From contig NZ_BMOO01000002.1 of assembly GCF_014647115.1 (NCBI RefSeq), positions 310,001 through 374,000 of the forward strand: 64,000 nt of DNA, in the 5' to 3' direction. This stretch comes from Halarchaeum rubridurum (lineage in GTDB: Archaea; Halobacteriota; Halobacteria; Halobacteriales; Halobacteriaceae). The notes under the pieces are model-generated. The model ran no database searches. It saw only the letters and a list, made by a program, of their open reading frames with translations, and had not been told where the DNA came from. This document shows, piece by piece, positions 25,147 through 34,826 of this stretch. The first letter of the stretch is position 1. Each line of letters opens with the position of its first letter. The position numbers and the translations under genes are program-made.

Positions 25147-25530
25147 CTACTCGCGGTACTCCGCGAGCAGGTCCTCCAGGAGGAGCGCCCGGGGGTCGGC
25201 CGGCGAGTAGCGGCTGTCGAGGAGTTCCGTCGCCGTCTCGACGTCGCCGCGCATCGCCAACTGGCGGACGCGCGCGGCCGTCTGGATGAACTCGTCGTCC
25301 ATCGACCCCTCCTCGGGTTCCTCCCCGCCCGGTCCCTCCTCCGGGAACACCTCGTCGTACAGTTCGTCGTAGTCCAGCATCGCCGGCTCGTACTCCTCGT
25401 TGATCTGTTCGAGGACGCACTCGACGGCGAAGCGCTGGAACTCGGAGCGGTTCGTGAAGAGCCCGCGCTCGACCAGTTCCTCGGCGGCGTCGAGGACCTC
25501 CTCCGGGAACCGGACCGTCGATTTCACCAT
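25147..25530 (-). CDS. Ribbon-helix-helix transcriptional regulator
   Basis: A 127-residue protein. The N terminus MVKSTVRFPEEVLDAAEELVERGLFTNRSEFQRFAVECVLE is a clear RHH (CopG/Arc/MetJ) DNA-binding motif: a beta strand, a helix, the turn and a second helix. The rest is acidic, with PEEGPGGEEPEEGS as a linker and a C-terminal helical part (VRQLAMRGDVETATELLDSRY) that may be a ligand or oligomerisation domain. It lies between thiD (convergent) and ureF (same strand, 43 bases away), so it could regulate either or be unrelated. Confidence 0.82.
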   Translation of the reverse strand: MVKSTVRFPEEVLDAAEELVERGLFTNRSEFQRFAVECVLEQINEEYEPAMLDYDELYDEVFPEEGPGGEEPEEGSMDDEFIQTAARVRQLAMRGDVETATELLDSRYSPADPRALLLEDLLAEYRE

Positions 25531-25573
25531 TCCAGTGGACCGACGACCCCTATCGGCGTAAAACTACCCCCGC

Positions 25574-26341
25574 TCAGCTCATGAAGAGCCGCCGGTCCGC
25601 GCGCTCGTGCTCCATCGCGTGGACGTCGACGAGCGGCGCGAACGCCTCCAGGCGGTCGATTCCCCGGTCCGCGTTCTCCTCAACGACCGTCACCGCGACG
25701 GGTGCGAGGTCGTCGAGGGTCCGCTGGGCGGTGACGTGCCCGAGGCTCAGGAGGCGCTGGGCCGCCCCGAGCATGTCCGTCAGGAAGGAGTGGGCGTGCA
25801 GCAGACAGGCCTCCTCTGCGTCGATGCCGCGGCGCGCGGCGACGAGGCCGAGCGCGACCGGGTAGTTTCCCGGGGCGTCGCCGCTCGCCACGCGCTCCTC
25901 GTACGCCGCGACGACCGGGTCGTCGCCCGTCTCCGCCTCGACTTCGAGGAGTCGCCGGCCGGCCTTCGTCGCGCTCTCGCGGAACTCGGCGGCGAGCGTC
26001 GTCGCCCGCAGCGCCTCGTCCACCTCCCGGACCGCGTCGAGGTCGTCGGCCGCGTCGTGCGCGGCGCGGATGGCCACCGTCTCGCAGGGGCCGACCTGTC
26101 GGCGGAGGTAGCTCTCCAGCACCGCGCAGAGGTCGTCGCCGTCCGCGATTGCCCCCGACTGGACGAACTGCTCCAGGCCGTACGAGACGGTGTTGCCGCC
26201 GACCGGGAGGAACGAGTCCGCGAGCCGATACGCCGCGAGGCGCGCGCGCGCGTCGCCCGCGCTCGTGCTCCCCTTCTCGGGGCTGGACCCGTCGGGGTCC
26301 GTGTCCGCGTCCGCGTCCGTCATCTCGCTCGCGTCGCTCAC
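25574..26341 (-). CDS. ureF: Urease accessory protein UreF
   Basis: UreF forms the UreD-UreF-UreG complex that inserts carbamylated Lys and two Ni ions into urease. The 255-residue all-helical protein shows YRLADSFLPVGGNTVSYGLEQFVQSGAI, GPCETVAIRAAHDAADD, YPVALGLVAARRGI, HSFLTDMLGAAQRLLSLGH and the C-terminal HAMEHERADRRLFMS. It has an acidic N-terminal extension of about 30 residues. It is last in the ureBCAGDEF operon and overlaps ureE by four bases. Confidence 0.9.
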   Translation of the reverse strand: MSDASEMTDADADTDPDGSSPEKGSTSAGDARARLAAYRLADSFLPVGGNTVSYGLEQFVQSGAIADGDDLCAVLESYLRRQVGPCETVAIRAAHDAADDLDAVREVDEALRATTLAAEFRESATKAGRRLLEVEAETGDDPVVAAYEERVASGDAPGNYPVALGLVAARRGIDAEEACLLHAHSFLTDMLGAAQRLLSLGHVTAQRTLDDLAPVAVTVVEENADRGIDRLEAFAPLVDVHAMEHERADRRLFMS

Positions 26342-27012
26342 GACGCGTCACTCCCCGTACCCGGCGTCCGCACGCCGCCGCGCGCGTGCGAGTGCCCGTC
26401 TCCGTCGTGCGCGTGCGTGTGTTCGTCGTCGTGGCCGTGGTCGTGCCCCTCGTCGCCGTGTGTGTGTCCGTGCCCTTCCGGGCCGTGTCCGCCCTCGCTG
26501 TCGTGGCCGTGCTCGGGCGTCGCGTCGTCGAACAGCGTCGGGTCGACCGTCTCGACGCCGACGGTCGCGCCCTCGGGGAGGTGGCCCTCGACCTCCGCGC
26601 GCTGGCGCTCGGTCGACTCCGCGACGGCTATCAGGACGTCGCTCCCGCGGACCGCGAGGTCGCGGTGGCGGTTGCCGACGACGTGGCCGAGTTTCGCCGC
26701 GAGCGCCATCGTCTCGGGGGTCGCCGTCGCCTCGGCCATCGAGACGACGAGCGCCTCCCGCGCGGCGAGGGCGACGACGAGCAGGCCGTCGTCCTCGCCC
26801 GCGAGCACGTCGCCGGGTTCGAGGCTCCCCGCGTCGGTCGCCACGACGCCGACGTCCGTGCCGTCGGCCGCCTCCGTGCGGAAGCGAGAGCGCCGCCGCG
26901 TCGTCTCGTCGAGCGTGACGCGCCTGACCGCCTCGTCTTCGCTCGCCGCGACGCGCGCCGCGACGTCGTCGTCCGTCCGTTCGTTCCCCAGGTAGGTGTC
27001 GTAGAGTTCCAT
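26338..27012 (-). CDS. ureE: Urease accessory nickel chaperone UreE
   Basis: UreE delivers Ni(II) to the urease maturation complex. The 224-residue protein has an N-terminal peptide-binding domain (about 1-75) and a metal-binding domain with VVSMAEATATPETMALAAKLGHVVGNRHRDLAV (His in GNRH). The last 50 residues are a His/Asp/Gly-rich tail with more than a dozen His residues in HGH, HTH and HDH pairs, a classical Ni-storage tail. It sits 15 bases after ureD and overlaps ureF. Confidence 0.9.
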   Translation of the reverse strand: MELYDTYLGNERTDDDVAARVAASEDEAVRRVTLDETTRRRSRFRTEAADGTDVGVVATDAGSLEPGDVLAGEDDGLLVVALAAREALVVSMAEATATPETMALAAKLGHVVGNRHRDLAVRGSDVLIAVAESTERQRAEVEGHLPEGATVGVETVDPTLFDDATPEHGHDSEGGHGPEGHGHTHGDEGHDHGHDDEHTHAHDGDGHSHARGGVRTPGTGSDAS

Positions 27013-27027
27013 GCGTGTCTCTCGGTG

Positions 27028-28050
27028 TCAGTATTTGCGCGGGTCGGGGGCCGGCGCGTCGAGGAGGACGCGGCTCGCCTCGTCCCACGTCGCCGCGAGC
27101 GCCTCGCGCACGTCGTCCGCCCGGTCGCCGAGCGCGCGGACGAACGCGCCGCCGTCGCGGGGGAGCGCGCTGGCGCTCGCGCGTGCCGGCCCGTCCGCCA
27201 CCCGCTCGGCGAGTCGGTCGCTCAACGCCCCCGAGTCGACGTCGCGCGTCGTCGCCACGTAGCACGTCCCGAGCACCGCGTAGTCGCCGAGGACGCCCGC
27301 GCGCCGCGGGTCCTCTGTTTCGTCTCCCGGCGCGAGGTGCGTCGTGTCCGCGAGGATGCGCCCCTCGGGGCCGTCGACGGTCGTGCGCGCGTAGTAGCGC
27401 TCGAAGTCGAAGGCCTCGCCGCGCGCGAGTCGCCCCGGGACGACGACGTCGGCGAGCACGATGCTGGCGTCGCGTCCGAGCGTCACCGCGGTCTCGCCGC
27501 AGTAGCGCGCGTCCGGGTGCAGGATGGTCTGCTCGGGGACGTATTCGAGGTGCGCGCCGTCCCCGACGACGAACGTCGCGTCGACGCGCCCGTAGTTCGC
27601 GTCCATCGAGAGCACCTTCGTCGCGCTCCCCGTGCTGACGTGCGCGCGCGCGTCCGCCTCGGCGGTGACGACCATCCGGTTCCGGTCGCCCTGTGCGACG
27701 CCGCCCGTCGGGCTCTGGACGTACGCCGACGCGAACTCGGGCCGGTCGACGTCGTGACCGAGCGTCCCGCTCAGGTGGTAGGGGACGCGGGCGTAGTCCG
27801 CGACGAGGTCCGTCGTCCCGTCCGCCCCCGCGGCGAACGTCGCCTCCAACTCCCCGACCTTCCCCGGCGACCCGACGCCGACCTGCGGGAGCGACTCCTC
27901 GGCGTAGGGCTCGAACGCTGGCGGGAGTTCTCGCGCGTGCGCGAGAGTCGGGTCACTCACGTCCGCTCCACCAGCACTGCCGTCCGTTTCGCCCTCCCCC
28001 TCTCGTGCCGCCTCATTCCCGTCCGTCGTGTGCGCCTCCTCGGTCGCCAT
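27028..28050 (-). CDS. ureD: Urease accessory protein UreD (UreH)
   Basis: UreD is the scaffold that binds apo-urease and recruits UreF and UreG. The 340-residue beta-helical protein carries ARVPYHLSGTLGHD, AYVQSPTGGVAQGDRNRMVV, VSTGSATKVLSMD, LEYVPEQTILHPDARYCGETAV and LADVVVPGRLARGEAFDFERYYART, all expected for UreD. It has a haloarchaeal acidic N-terminal extension of about 55 residues. Its ATG follows the ureG stop with no gap. Confidence 0.88.
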   Translation of the reverse strand: MATEEAHTTDGNEAAREGEGETDGSAGGADVSDPTLAHARELPPAFEPYAEESLPQVGVGSPGKVGELEATFAAGADGTTDLVADYARVPYHLSGTLGHDVDRPEFASAYVQSPTGGVAQGDRNRMVVTAEADARAHVSTGSATKVLSMDANYGRVDATFVVGDGAHLEYVPEQTILHPDARYCGETAVTLGRDASIVLADVVVPGRLARGEAFDFERYYARTTVDGPEGRILADTTHLAPGDETEDPRRAGVLGDYAVLGTCYVATTRDVDSGALSDRLAERVADGPARASASALPRDGGAFVRALGDRADDVREALAATWDEASRVLLDAPAPDPRKY

Positions 28051-28680
28051 CTACGCGAACAGCACCTCGGTCCGGACGTGCTCGATGACGTCCTCGATTC
28101 CCTCCTCGGCCTTGCAGTCCGTGAGGACCGAGGGGCCGTCGCGGACGGCGTCGGCGTCGCGCTCGATCTTCTCCAGGTCCGCGCCGACGTGGGGGGCGAG
28201 GTCCGTCTTGTTGACGACGAGGAGGTCGCAGTCGACGACGCCCGGGCCGCGCTTCGCGGGGATGTCGTCGCCCTCCGCGACCGAGATGACGTAGAGCGAG
28301 TAGTCCGCGAGCTCGGGGTCGAAGGTCGCCGCGAGGTTGTCGCCGCCGCTCTCGACGATGACGAGGTCGAGCTCGGGGTGGGTCTCGACGAAGTCGTCGA
28401 TCTGCCGGAGGTTCATCGAGGGGTCCTCGCGGATGCCCGTGTGGGGGCACGCGCCCGTCTCGACGCCCGCGACGAGGTCCTCGGGGACGACGCCCGCGAA
28501 GCGCTCGCGGAGGGCGTCCGCGTCCGCCTGCGTCAGGATGTCGTTCGCGATGACGCCGACGTCGAGGCCGGCGTCGCGCAGGCGCGGGACGACCTCGCTG
28601 ATGAGCGACGTCTTCCCGGAGCCGACGGGCCCGCCGATGCCGACGGTGGCGACGTCGCGGTGGGTGAGCCGCGAACTCAT
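28051..28680 (-). CDS. ureG: Urease accessory GTPase UreG
   Basis: UreG is the SIMIBI-class GTPase that powers nickel insertion. The 209-residue protein shows the P-loop [14 protein letters not shown], the metal-binding [16 protein letters not shown] (Cys-Pro-His), [21 protein letters not shown] and the guanine-specificity motif [12 protein letters not shown]. It overlaps the ureA stop by four bases. Confidence 0.96.
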   Translation of the reverse strand: MSSRLTHRDVATVGIGGPVGSGKTSLISEVVPRLRDAGLDVGVIANDILTQADADALRERFAGVVPEDLVAGVETGACPHTGIREDPSMNLRQIDDFVETHPELDLVIVESGGDNLAATFDPELADYSLYVISVAEGDDIPAKRGPGVVDCDLLVVNKTDLAPHVGADLEKIERDADAVRDGPSVLTDCKAEEGIEDVIEHVRTEVLFA

Positions 28681-29024
28681 TCGCCCTCCACCTCGTCGCT
28701 CCCCACTTCGCGCGCCGTGTCGGTGCGAATCGGGTCGTGGACGGTGACGAGCTTCGTCCCGTCGCGGAACATCGGTTCGACCTGCACCATGTCGATCATC
28801 TCCGGGACGCCCTCCATGACGTCCTCGCGGCCGAGCAGGCCGGTCGCGCCCGCCCGTAGCTCCGCGACGTCCTTTCCCTCACGCGCGCCCTCGAATATCC
28901 AATCGGAGATGTACGCGATTGCCTCCGGGTGGTTGAGCTTCAGACCGCGCTCCTTGCGGTCGCGTGCGAGCTGCGCCGCCGTGTATATCGTGAGTCGTTC
29001 TCGCTCCTTCGGTGTGAGATTCAT
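28677..29024 (-). CDS. ureA: Urease subunit gamma UreA
   Basis: A 115-residue structural subunit of urease. [56 protein letters not shown] and [32 protein letters not shown] are the full family signature. ATG 29024 overlaps the ureC stop by four bases. In this operon the gamma gene follows the alpha gene, unlike the common ureABC order. Confidence 0.95.
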   Translation of the reverse strand: MNLTPKERERLTIYTAAQLARDRKERGLKLNHPEAIAYISDWIFEGAREGKDVAELRAGATGLLGREDVMEGVPEMIDMVQVEPMFRDGTKLVTVHDPIRTDTAREVGSDEVEGE

Positions 29025-30721
29025 AGCATGTAGCGTTGGGTGAGTGGCAGTTCCGCGGCCGGTTCGCAGGTGACGTGTTCGCCGTCGACGCGCACCTCGA
29101 AGGTCTCGGGGTCGATTTCGATGTCGTCCGGCCGGGTCGTGTTGCGCACCATGTCGCTCTTGTCGACCGTCCGCGTGCCGGAGACGGCGACGGTCTCCGT
29201 GTCGAGGCCGTACTCCTCGCCGACGCTGCGCTCTTTGGCCGCGGGGCTGACGAAGGAGAGCGAGAGGGCGTGTTTCGCCTTCCCGACCGCGCCGGCGCGC
29301 GGGCGCTGCATGATGGGCTCGCAGGTCATCAGCGAGCCGTTCGACTCGCCCATCTCGCCGTAGACCGGGAAGCCGCCCTTGAACGTCACGTGGGGCTTGC
29401 TCCCGAAGAACGCCGGGTCCCAGAGGACGAGGTCGGCGAGCTTCCCGGGTTCGAGCGTGCCGACGTGGTCGTCGATTCCCGCGGCGATTGCGGGGTTGAC
29501 CGTGTACTTGGCGAGGTAGCGCAGGACGCGCTCGTTGTCGGCCGCGCCGTCGTCGTCGAGCGACCCGCGCTGGCGCTTCATCTTGTGGGCGGTCTGCCAC
29601 GTCCGCGAGACGACCTCGCCCATCCGACCCATCGCCTGCGAGTCACTCGTCATCATCGAGATCGCGCCCGTGTCGTGGAGGACGTCCTCGGCGGCGATGG
29701 TCTCCGCCCGGATGCGCGACTCCGCGAACGCGACGTCCTCGGGGACGTCCGGGTTCAGGTGGTGACAGACCATCACCATGTCGAGGTGTTCGTCGAACGT
29801 GTTTTCAGTATATGGCATCGAGGGGTTCGTCGACGACGGGAGGACGTTCGCGTCGCCGACGGCCTCCATGATGTCCGGCGCGTGGCCGCCGCCCGCCCCC
29901 TCGATGTGGAAGAGGTGGATGGTCCGGCCGTCGATGGCCGCGACGGTGTTCTCCAGGAACCCCGTCTCGTTCAGGGTGTCCGTGTGCATGGCGACCTGGA
30001 CGTCCTCCTCGTCCGCGACCGTGAGGCAGGTGTCGATGACGCCCGGCGTCGCGCCCCAGTCCTCGTGAATCTTCAGCCCGCAGGCCCCCGCTTCCAACTG
30101 CTCGCGCAGCGGTCCGGGGTCGCTCGCGTTCCCCTTCCCGTAGAAGCCGACGTTGACCGGCCACTCCTCCGCCGCCTGCAGGAAGCGCTCGACGTTCACG
30201 GGGCCGGTCGTCGTCGTCGCCGCGCCGCCGCCGTAGCCGCCGCCGAGCATCGTCGTGACCCCGGAGGCGAGCGCGTGCTCGTAGAGCCCCGTCGAGTTGA
30301 AGTGGATGTGGATGTCGAGGCCGCCCGGCGTGACGAGCTTCCCCTCCGCGGGGTAGACGTCGGTCGACGGCCCGACGACCATGTCGACGTCGTCCATCGT
30401 GTCCGGGTTCCCGGCGTTCCCGACCCCCGCTATCCGGCCGTCCCGTATCCCGACGTCCGCGGCGACGACGCCGAGCACGGGGTCGAGGACCGTCGCGTTC
30501 GTGATCACCCAGTCGAGTGCGCCCTCGGCCTGCGTGACGCCGGGAGCCATCCCCATCCCGTCGCGTATCGTCTTCCCGCCGCCGAAGACCGCCTCGTCGC
30601 CCGGCGTCCGGTAGTCCGCCTCGACCTCGACGCGGAGGTCGGTGTCGCCGAGCCGGACCTGCCCGCCGACCGTCGGACCGTACAGCTCCGTGTAGGCCTC
30701 CCGCGAGACGTCGCGGGTCAC
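29021..30721 (-). CDS. ureC: Urease subunit alpha UreC
   Basis: The catalytic subunit, which hydrolyses urea to ammonia and carbamate. The 566-residue protein carries the nickel ligands in [11 protein letters not shown] (near residue 135), the carbamylated Lys in [14 protein letters not shown] (near 218), His residues in [13 protein letters not shown] and [17 protein letters not shown], the flap Cys-His in [15 protein letters not shown] (near 320), and the Asp ligand region [15 protein letters not shown]. All expected active-site residues are present. It overlaps ureB upstream and ureA downstream by four bases each. Confidence 0.97.
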   Translation of the reverse strand: MTRDVSREAYTELYGPTVGGQVRLGDTDLRVEVEADYRTPGDEAVFGGGKTIRDGMGMAPGVTQAEGALDWVITNATVLDPVLGVVAADVGIRDGRIAGVGNAGNPDTMDDVDMVVGPSTDVYPAEGKLVTPGGLDIHIHFNSTGLYEHALASGVTTMLGGGYGGGAATTTTGPVNVERFLQAAEEWPVNVGFYGKGNASDPGPLREQLEAGACGLKIHEDWGATPGVIDTCLTVADEEDVQVAMHTDTLNETGFLENTVAAIDGRTIHLFHIEGAGGGHAPDIMEAVGDANVLPSSTNPSMPYTENTFDEHLDMVMVCHHLNPDVPEDVAFAESRIRAETIAAEDVLHDTGAISMMTSDSQAMGRMGEVVSRTWQTAHKMKRQRGSLDDDGAADNERVLRYLAKYTVNPAIAAGIDDHVGTLEPGKLADLVLWDPAFFGSKPHVTFKGGFPVYGEMGESNGSLMTCEPIMQRPRAGAVGKAKHALSLSFVSPAAKERSVGEEYGLDTETVAVSGTRTVDKSDMVRNTTRPDDIEIDPETFEVRVDGEHVTCEPAAELPLTQRYML

Positions 30722-31131
30722 GACTCCTCACCCGCCTCACCGTCGCCGTCCGGCGCGCCGGTGTCCGCGTACCCCGCCTCGCGCAGGCGGTCGAGCGCCG
30801 CGGCCGGGTCGCCGGTCACGCTCCCGTTCACGAGGCCGTTCATCCCGTACGCGCGTCCCTTCCCGCCGAACGCGACGAGGTCGACGTCCTGTTCGTCGCC
30901 GGGCTCGAAGCGGACCGCCGTCCCCGCCGGGATGTTCAGGCGCATCCCGAAGGCGGCCTCGCGGTCGAACGCGAGCGCGGCGTTCGCCTCGAAGAAGTGG
31001 AAGTGCGAACCGACCTGCGCGGGCCGGTCGCCGGTGTTCGACACCGTCACGGTCGCCGTCTCCCGCCCCTCGTTGATGGTCACGTCACCCTCGCCGGGGT
31101 CTATCTCGCCCGGGACGAGTCGCTCCGTCAT
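30718..31131 (-). CDS. ureB: Urease subunit beta UreB
   Basis: A 137-residue structural subunit. [74 protein letters not shown] is the full UreB signature. The C terminus has an acidic extension of about 20 residues. ATG 31131 is chosen because the family starts at this Met; a GGAGGGGGCGGGG stretch just upstream could serve as a ribosome-binding site. It is the first gene of the ureBCAGDEF operon. Confidence 0.95.
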   Translation of the reverse strand: MTERLVPGEIDPGEGDVTINEGRETATVTVSNTGDRPAQVGSHFHFFEANAALAFDREAAFGMRLNIPAGTAVRFEPGDEQDVDLVAFGGKGRAYGMNGLVNGSVTGDPAAALDRLREAGYADTGAPDGDGEAGEES

Positions 31132-31584
31132 CGCCCCGCCCCCTCCGTCTCTTCTGAACGCGATGTATTCATTCTGAGCGCAAATTCTAGCTATATCGTA
31201 ATAAGATACGCCACAGAAGACAATACTTGCGCTATCCAACCCCGATTCGGTTCGGATTCGGCGAATCACGCGTGGGCAAATCCGTCCGCACGCCGTCGCT
31301 CCCGGCCGACAGCGGCGTTCTCCGCCATCCGAATGCCCGTTCCGGAGTGGCGGATATATCGTGACGAATCGACCTTTCGGTACCGTCTATATACACATCC
31401 TTAAACAGTACATGTCCATTCCCATAATGAATGTAGTGTAGTGGACAAGGCTTTTCAACGTGTACCCGATTCGGTGGACTGTCGAAAACATGGACGGTCA
31501 CCCAGAATACTCGGATTTCACTACCGAAACAACTAGCTACAGTCGCGCATCTATTGAATTTCGTTCAGTAATGGGGTGTCTCGA
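31132..31584. promoter_or_regulatory. Divergent control region between ureB and urtA
   Basis: 453 bases, clearly lower in G+C than the flanking genes, with no convincing gene. On the ureB side, TATCGTAATAAGATA (31194-31208, an imperfect palindrome) overlaps a TATA-like stretch 60-75 bases before ureB. TCTATATACAC near 31386-31396 and CTATTGAAT near 31551-31559 are TATA-like candidates; the second is about 26 bases before urtA. A joint control of urease and urea uptake is likely. Confidence 0.55.
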
Positions 31585-32865
31585 ATGACGGAACAGCGCT
31601 CGGGGCTCTCGCGGCGCTCGTTCCTCGCCACCGGCGGCGCAATCGGTGGCGCGGCGCTCGCCGGCTGTCTCACCGGTGGCGGCGGGAGCGGCGGCGAGGA
31701 GACGGTGACCCTCGGGATAATCGAGGACCGCTCCGGCAACTTCGCGCTCAACGGCACGCCGAAGTACAACGCGAGCATGCTCGCCATCGAGGAGCTCAAC
31801 GAGGAGGGCGGCATCCTCGGGAACGAGATCGAGACGTTCGCGCCCGACCCGCAGTCCGACAATCAGCGCTACCAGCAGCTCACCCGGCAGGCGATCAACG
31901 AGGAGAACGTCGACGCCCTCTGGGCGGGCTACTCCTCGGCGACGCGCGAGACGATTCGGCCGATAATCGACCAGAACGAACAGCTCTACTTCTACACGAC
32001 GCAGTACGAGGGCGGCGTCTGTGACTCCTACACCTTCTGCATGGGCGCGACGGCGCGCCAGCAGCTCGGGAGCGTCCTCCCGTACATGGTCGAGAACTTC
32101 GGGTCGGACATCTACACCATCGCCGCCGACTACAACTTCGGTCAGCTCTCGGCGGACTGGGTCCGCGTGCTCGCCGACGAGAACGACGCGAACGTCATCG
32201 GCGAGGAGTTCATCCCGCTCTCCGTCACCGACTTCGGCTCGACCATCAACAACATCCAGGAGGCGGACCCGGACTTCGTGATGGCGCTGCTCGTCGGCGC
32301 GAACCACACGTCCTTCTGGAACCAGCGGACCTCCGCCGGCCTCGACGTCCCGATGGGGACCTCGACCGTGATGGCCCAGGGCTACCAGCACAAGCGCCTC
32401 GACCCGCCCGCGATGGCGAACGTCTACGGCGGCTTCAACTACATGGAGGAGATACCGACGGACCGCAACCAGGAGTTCGTCGAGCGCTACTACGAGAAGT
32501 TCCCGGACGCCGCGTACATCAACGAGGAGGCCGTCAACAACTACTTCTCGATCAAGATGTACGCCCGCGCCGCCGAGGCCGTCGGCTCGACGAACCAGGC
32601 GGACATCATCGAGGAACTGGAGACCGGCATGGACGTCTCCGCCCCCGAGGGCGACATCTCGCTGCAGGGGCCGGTCCACCACATGACGCACAACATGCGC
32701 GTCTTCCGGTGTGACGAGAACCACAACATCACCGTCGAGGACGAACAGCTGATTCCCGAGCAGTTCCTCTCGGAGACGGTCGGTTGCAACCTCCGCGAGA
32801 ACGAGGAGACGACCCAGTACGTCCCCGCGGACTACTACGAGGAGGCCGACGCCACGCAAGAATGA
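31585..32865 (+). CDS. urtA: Urea/short-chain amide ABC transporter substrate-binding lipoprotein UrtA
   Basis: A 426-residue periplasmic-binding-fold protein of the UrtA type. The N terminus has a twin-arginine signal (SRRSFLATGG) followed by a lipobox (LAGC), so it is exported folded and lipid-anchored outside the membrane. TLGIIEDRSGNFALNGTPKYNASMLAIEELNEEGGILG, DALWAGYSSATRETIRPII, YFYTTQYEGGVCDSYTFCMGATARQQL and QLSADWVRVLADENDA match UrtA closely, including the tyrosine-rich urea site. GTG 31576 is an alternative start three codons earlier. It overlaps urtB by ATGA. Confidence 0.92.
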   Translation: MTEQRSGLSRRSFLATGGAIGGAALAGCLTGGGGSGGEETVTLGIIEDRSGNFALNGTPKYNASMLAIEELNEEGGILGNEIETFAPDPQSDNQRYQQLTRQAINEENVDALWAGYSSATRETIRPIIDQNEQLYFYTTQYEGGVCDSYTFCMGATARQQLGSVLPYMVENFGSDIYTIAADYNFGQLSADWVRVLADENDANVIGEEFIPLSVTDFGSTINNIQEADPDFVMALLVGANHTSFWNQRTSAGLDVPMGTSTVMAQGYQHKRLDPPAMANVYGGFNYMEEIPTDRNQEFVERYYEKFPDAAYINEEAVNNYFSIKMYARAAEAVGSTNQADIIEELETGMDVSAPEGDISLQGPVHHMTHNMRVFRCDENHNITVEDEQLIPEQFLSETVGCNLRENEETTQYVPADYYEEADATQE

Positions 32866-33737
32866 ACGCGCTCAACCTGGTGTTCCAGTTCGCAGACAAC
32901 TTCGCGTTCGTCGTGCTCGCGGCGGTCGGGCTCGCCGTCATCTTCGGGATGATGGGCGTCATCAACCTCGGCCACGGCGAGTTCATCATGATCGGCGCGT
33001 ACGGCACGACGCTCTCCGCGAACGCGGGCGCGCCGCTCCCGGTTGCGATGGCGGTCGGCGTGCTCGTCACCGCGGTCATGGGGTTCGTCCTGGAGCGGAC
33101 GATCATCCACCGGCTCTACGACCGGCTCTTCGACTCGATGGTCGCCACGTGGGCGCTCGGGCTCATCCTCACGCAGGGGATGCGCATCCTCTTCGGGAAC
33201 TCCATCCCGCAGGTCTCCACGCCGCTCGGGAACATCGCGTACGGCGAGTTCTCCTACTCGACGTACCGCGTCCTCCTGTTGCCCGTCGCGCTCCTCGTGC
33301 TCGGCGGGCTCTACGTCGTCTTCACGCGCACGGAGTTCGGCATCCGGGCGCGGGCGACGATTCAGGACCCCGACACGGCGCGCGCGCTCGGCGTCGACAC
33401 CGACCGGATGTACACGGCGACGTTCGTCATCGGCTCCGCGCTCGCGGGGCTGACCGGTGCGCTCTACGCCCCGACGCTCACCGTCGTCCCCGGCATGGGG
33501 TCGTCGTTCCTCGTCGAGGCGTTCGTCGCCGTCGTCGTCGGCGGGCCCTCCGTCCTCCTCGGGACGACGCTCTCCGGCGGCCTGCTCGGCACCATCGACG
33601 CCGTGTTCACGAACCTCTTCGGGACGTTCTACGGGCAGATAGCCATGCTCCTGACGGCCATCGTCGTCATCCGCGTGCTGTCGAACGGCCTCACGGGGCT
33701 CGTCGAGAGCGTCCGCAACCGCGTGGAGGGCGAGTGA
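32862..33737 (+). CDS. urtB: Urea ABC transporter permease UrtB
   Basis: A 291-residue LivH-family permease with about eight hydrophobic segments. VLAAVGLAVIFGMMGVINLGHGEFIMIGAYG, FVLERTIIHRLYDR, VATWALGLILTQGMRILFG and TRTEFGIRARATIQDPDTARALGVDTDRMYTATFVIGSALAGLTGALYAP (the EAA-like loop contacting the ATPase) are typical of UrtB. ATG 32862 overlaps the urtA stop; the next gene starts immediately after the stop codon. Confidence 0.92.
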   Translation: MNALNLVFQFADNFAFVVLAAVGLAVIFGMMGVINLGHGEFIMIGAYGTTLSANAGAPLPVAMAVGVLVTAVMGFVLERTIIHRLYDRLFDSMVATWALGLILTQGMRILFGNSIPQVSTPLGNIAYGEFSYSTYRVLLLPVALLVLGGLYVVFTRTEFGIRARATIQDPDTARALGVDTDRMYTATFVIGSALAGLTGALYAPTLTVVPGMGSSFLVEAFVAVVVGGPSVLLGTTLSGGLLGTIDAVFTNLFGTFYGQIAMLLTAIVVIRVLSNGLTGLVESVRNRVEGE

Positions 33738-34826
33738 ATGGGCCTCGGTGATACCTTCGACCGGCTCCGTCGGCCCTTCGAGGGGCCGAACACGCTCGGC
33801 AACAGCCGCGCGTTCTGGGTCGGCTTCCTCGTCGTCCTCGCCGGCCTCGTCGGCTACCCAATCGGTTTCGGGAGCTACGCGGCCTCCAGCGCCGCCCTCT
33901 ACTTGCTCTACGCGATTCTCGCGCTCTCGCTCACCGTCATCTGGGGGTACACGGGCATCCTCAGCTTCGGGCAGGTGGTGTTCTTCGGCGTCGCCGGCTA
34001 CTCCTTCGCCCTCATCAGCATGAACCTGGAGAGCGCGCTCGCGACGACGCTCGCGCTCCCGGTCGCCGTCGGACTCGCCACGCTCGCCGCGCTCGTGCTC
34101 GGCTACTTCATGTTCTACGGCGAGGTCCGCGACGTCTACGTCACGATTCTGACGCTCGTCGTCGCGCTCGTCCTCAACACCTTCATGGCCCAGACAGCCG
34201 GCTCCGAGTGGACGGTCGGCTCCGTCGCCCTCGGCGGCTTCAACGGCATCCCGGCCATCCCGAGTCTCACCTTCGGCGTCGGCGAGGCCGCGGTGACGCT
34301 CGACGGGTCGGCCTTCTACTGGTTCACGCTCGCCGCGCTCGTCGCCAGCTACCTCGGCCTCCGCGCGCTCGTCAACGGCCGCTTTGGCTACACCATGGTC
34401 GCCACGCGCGAGGACGAGGACCGCACGGAGATGCTCGGCTACGACGTCCGGCGCGTCAAACTGCTCGTCTTCGCGCTCGGCGGCGCACTCGCCGGCCTCT
34501 CGGGCGTCCTCTACGCGACGTGGGGCAACTACATCAGCCCCTCCGTCTTCGGCATCACCTTCGCGTCCATCCCGGTCGTCTGGGTGGCCGTCGGCGGCCG
34601 GCGCTCCCTCCTCGGGGCCATCGTCGCCACGGTCGTCATCGAGTGGTTCCGCCAGCAGCTCTCCGCGACGGGGAGCCAGTACGCGCTGATCATCGTCGGC
34701 GTCGTCCTCCTCGCGGCGATCCTCTTCGTCCCCGAAGGGGTCGTCCCGCGCCTCGACGCGGCGCTCACCGACGTCCGCGACCGATTCGCCACGAACGCAG
34801 ACACGCCGGAGGGGACCCCGGAATGA
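33738..34826 (+). CDS. urtC: Urea ABC transporter permease UrtC
   Basis: A 362-residue LivM-family permease with about nine to ten hydrophobic segments. LLYAILALSLTVIWGYTGILSFGQVVFFGVAGYSFALI, YVTILTLVVALVLNTFMAQTAGSEWTVG, YTMVATREDEDRTEMLGYDVRRVKLLVFALGGALAGLSGVLYATWGNYISPSVFG and VIEWFRQQLSATGSQYALIIVG are UrtC features. Its start follows the urtB stop directly and its stop overlaps urtD by four bases. Confidence 0.92.
   Translation: MGLGDTFDRLRRPFEGPNTLGNSRAFWVGFLVVLAGLVGYPIGFGSYAASSAALYLLYAILALSLTVIWGYTGILSFGQVVFFGVAGYSFALISMNLESALATTLALPVAVGLATLAALVLGYFMFYGEVRDVYVTILTLVVALVLNTFMAQTAGSEWTVGSVALGGFNGIPAIPSLTFGVGEAAVTLDGSAFYWFTLAALVASYLGLRALVNGRFGYTMVATREDEDRTEMLGYDVRRVKLLVFALGGALAGLSGVLYATWGNYISPSVFGITFASIPVVWVAVGGRRSLLGAIVATVVIEWFRQQLSATGSQYALIIVGVVLLAAILFVPEGVVPRLDAALTDVRDRFATNADTPEGTPE

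Noticed and set aside
26149-29043. A 964-codon plus-strand frame through the urease genes
   Set aside because: It crosses the boundaries of four well-identified urease genes on the other strand and has no family features.
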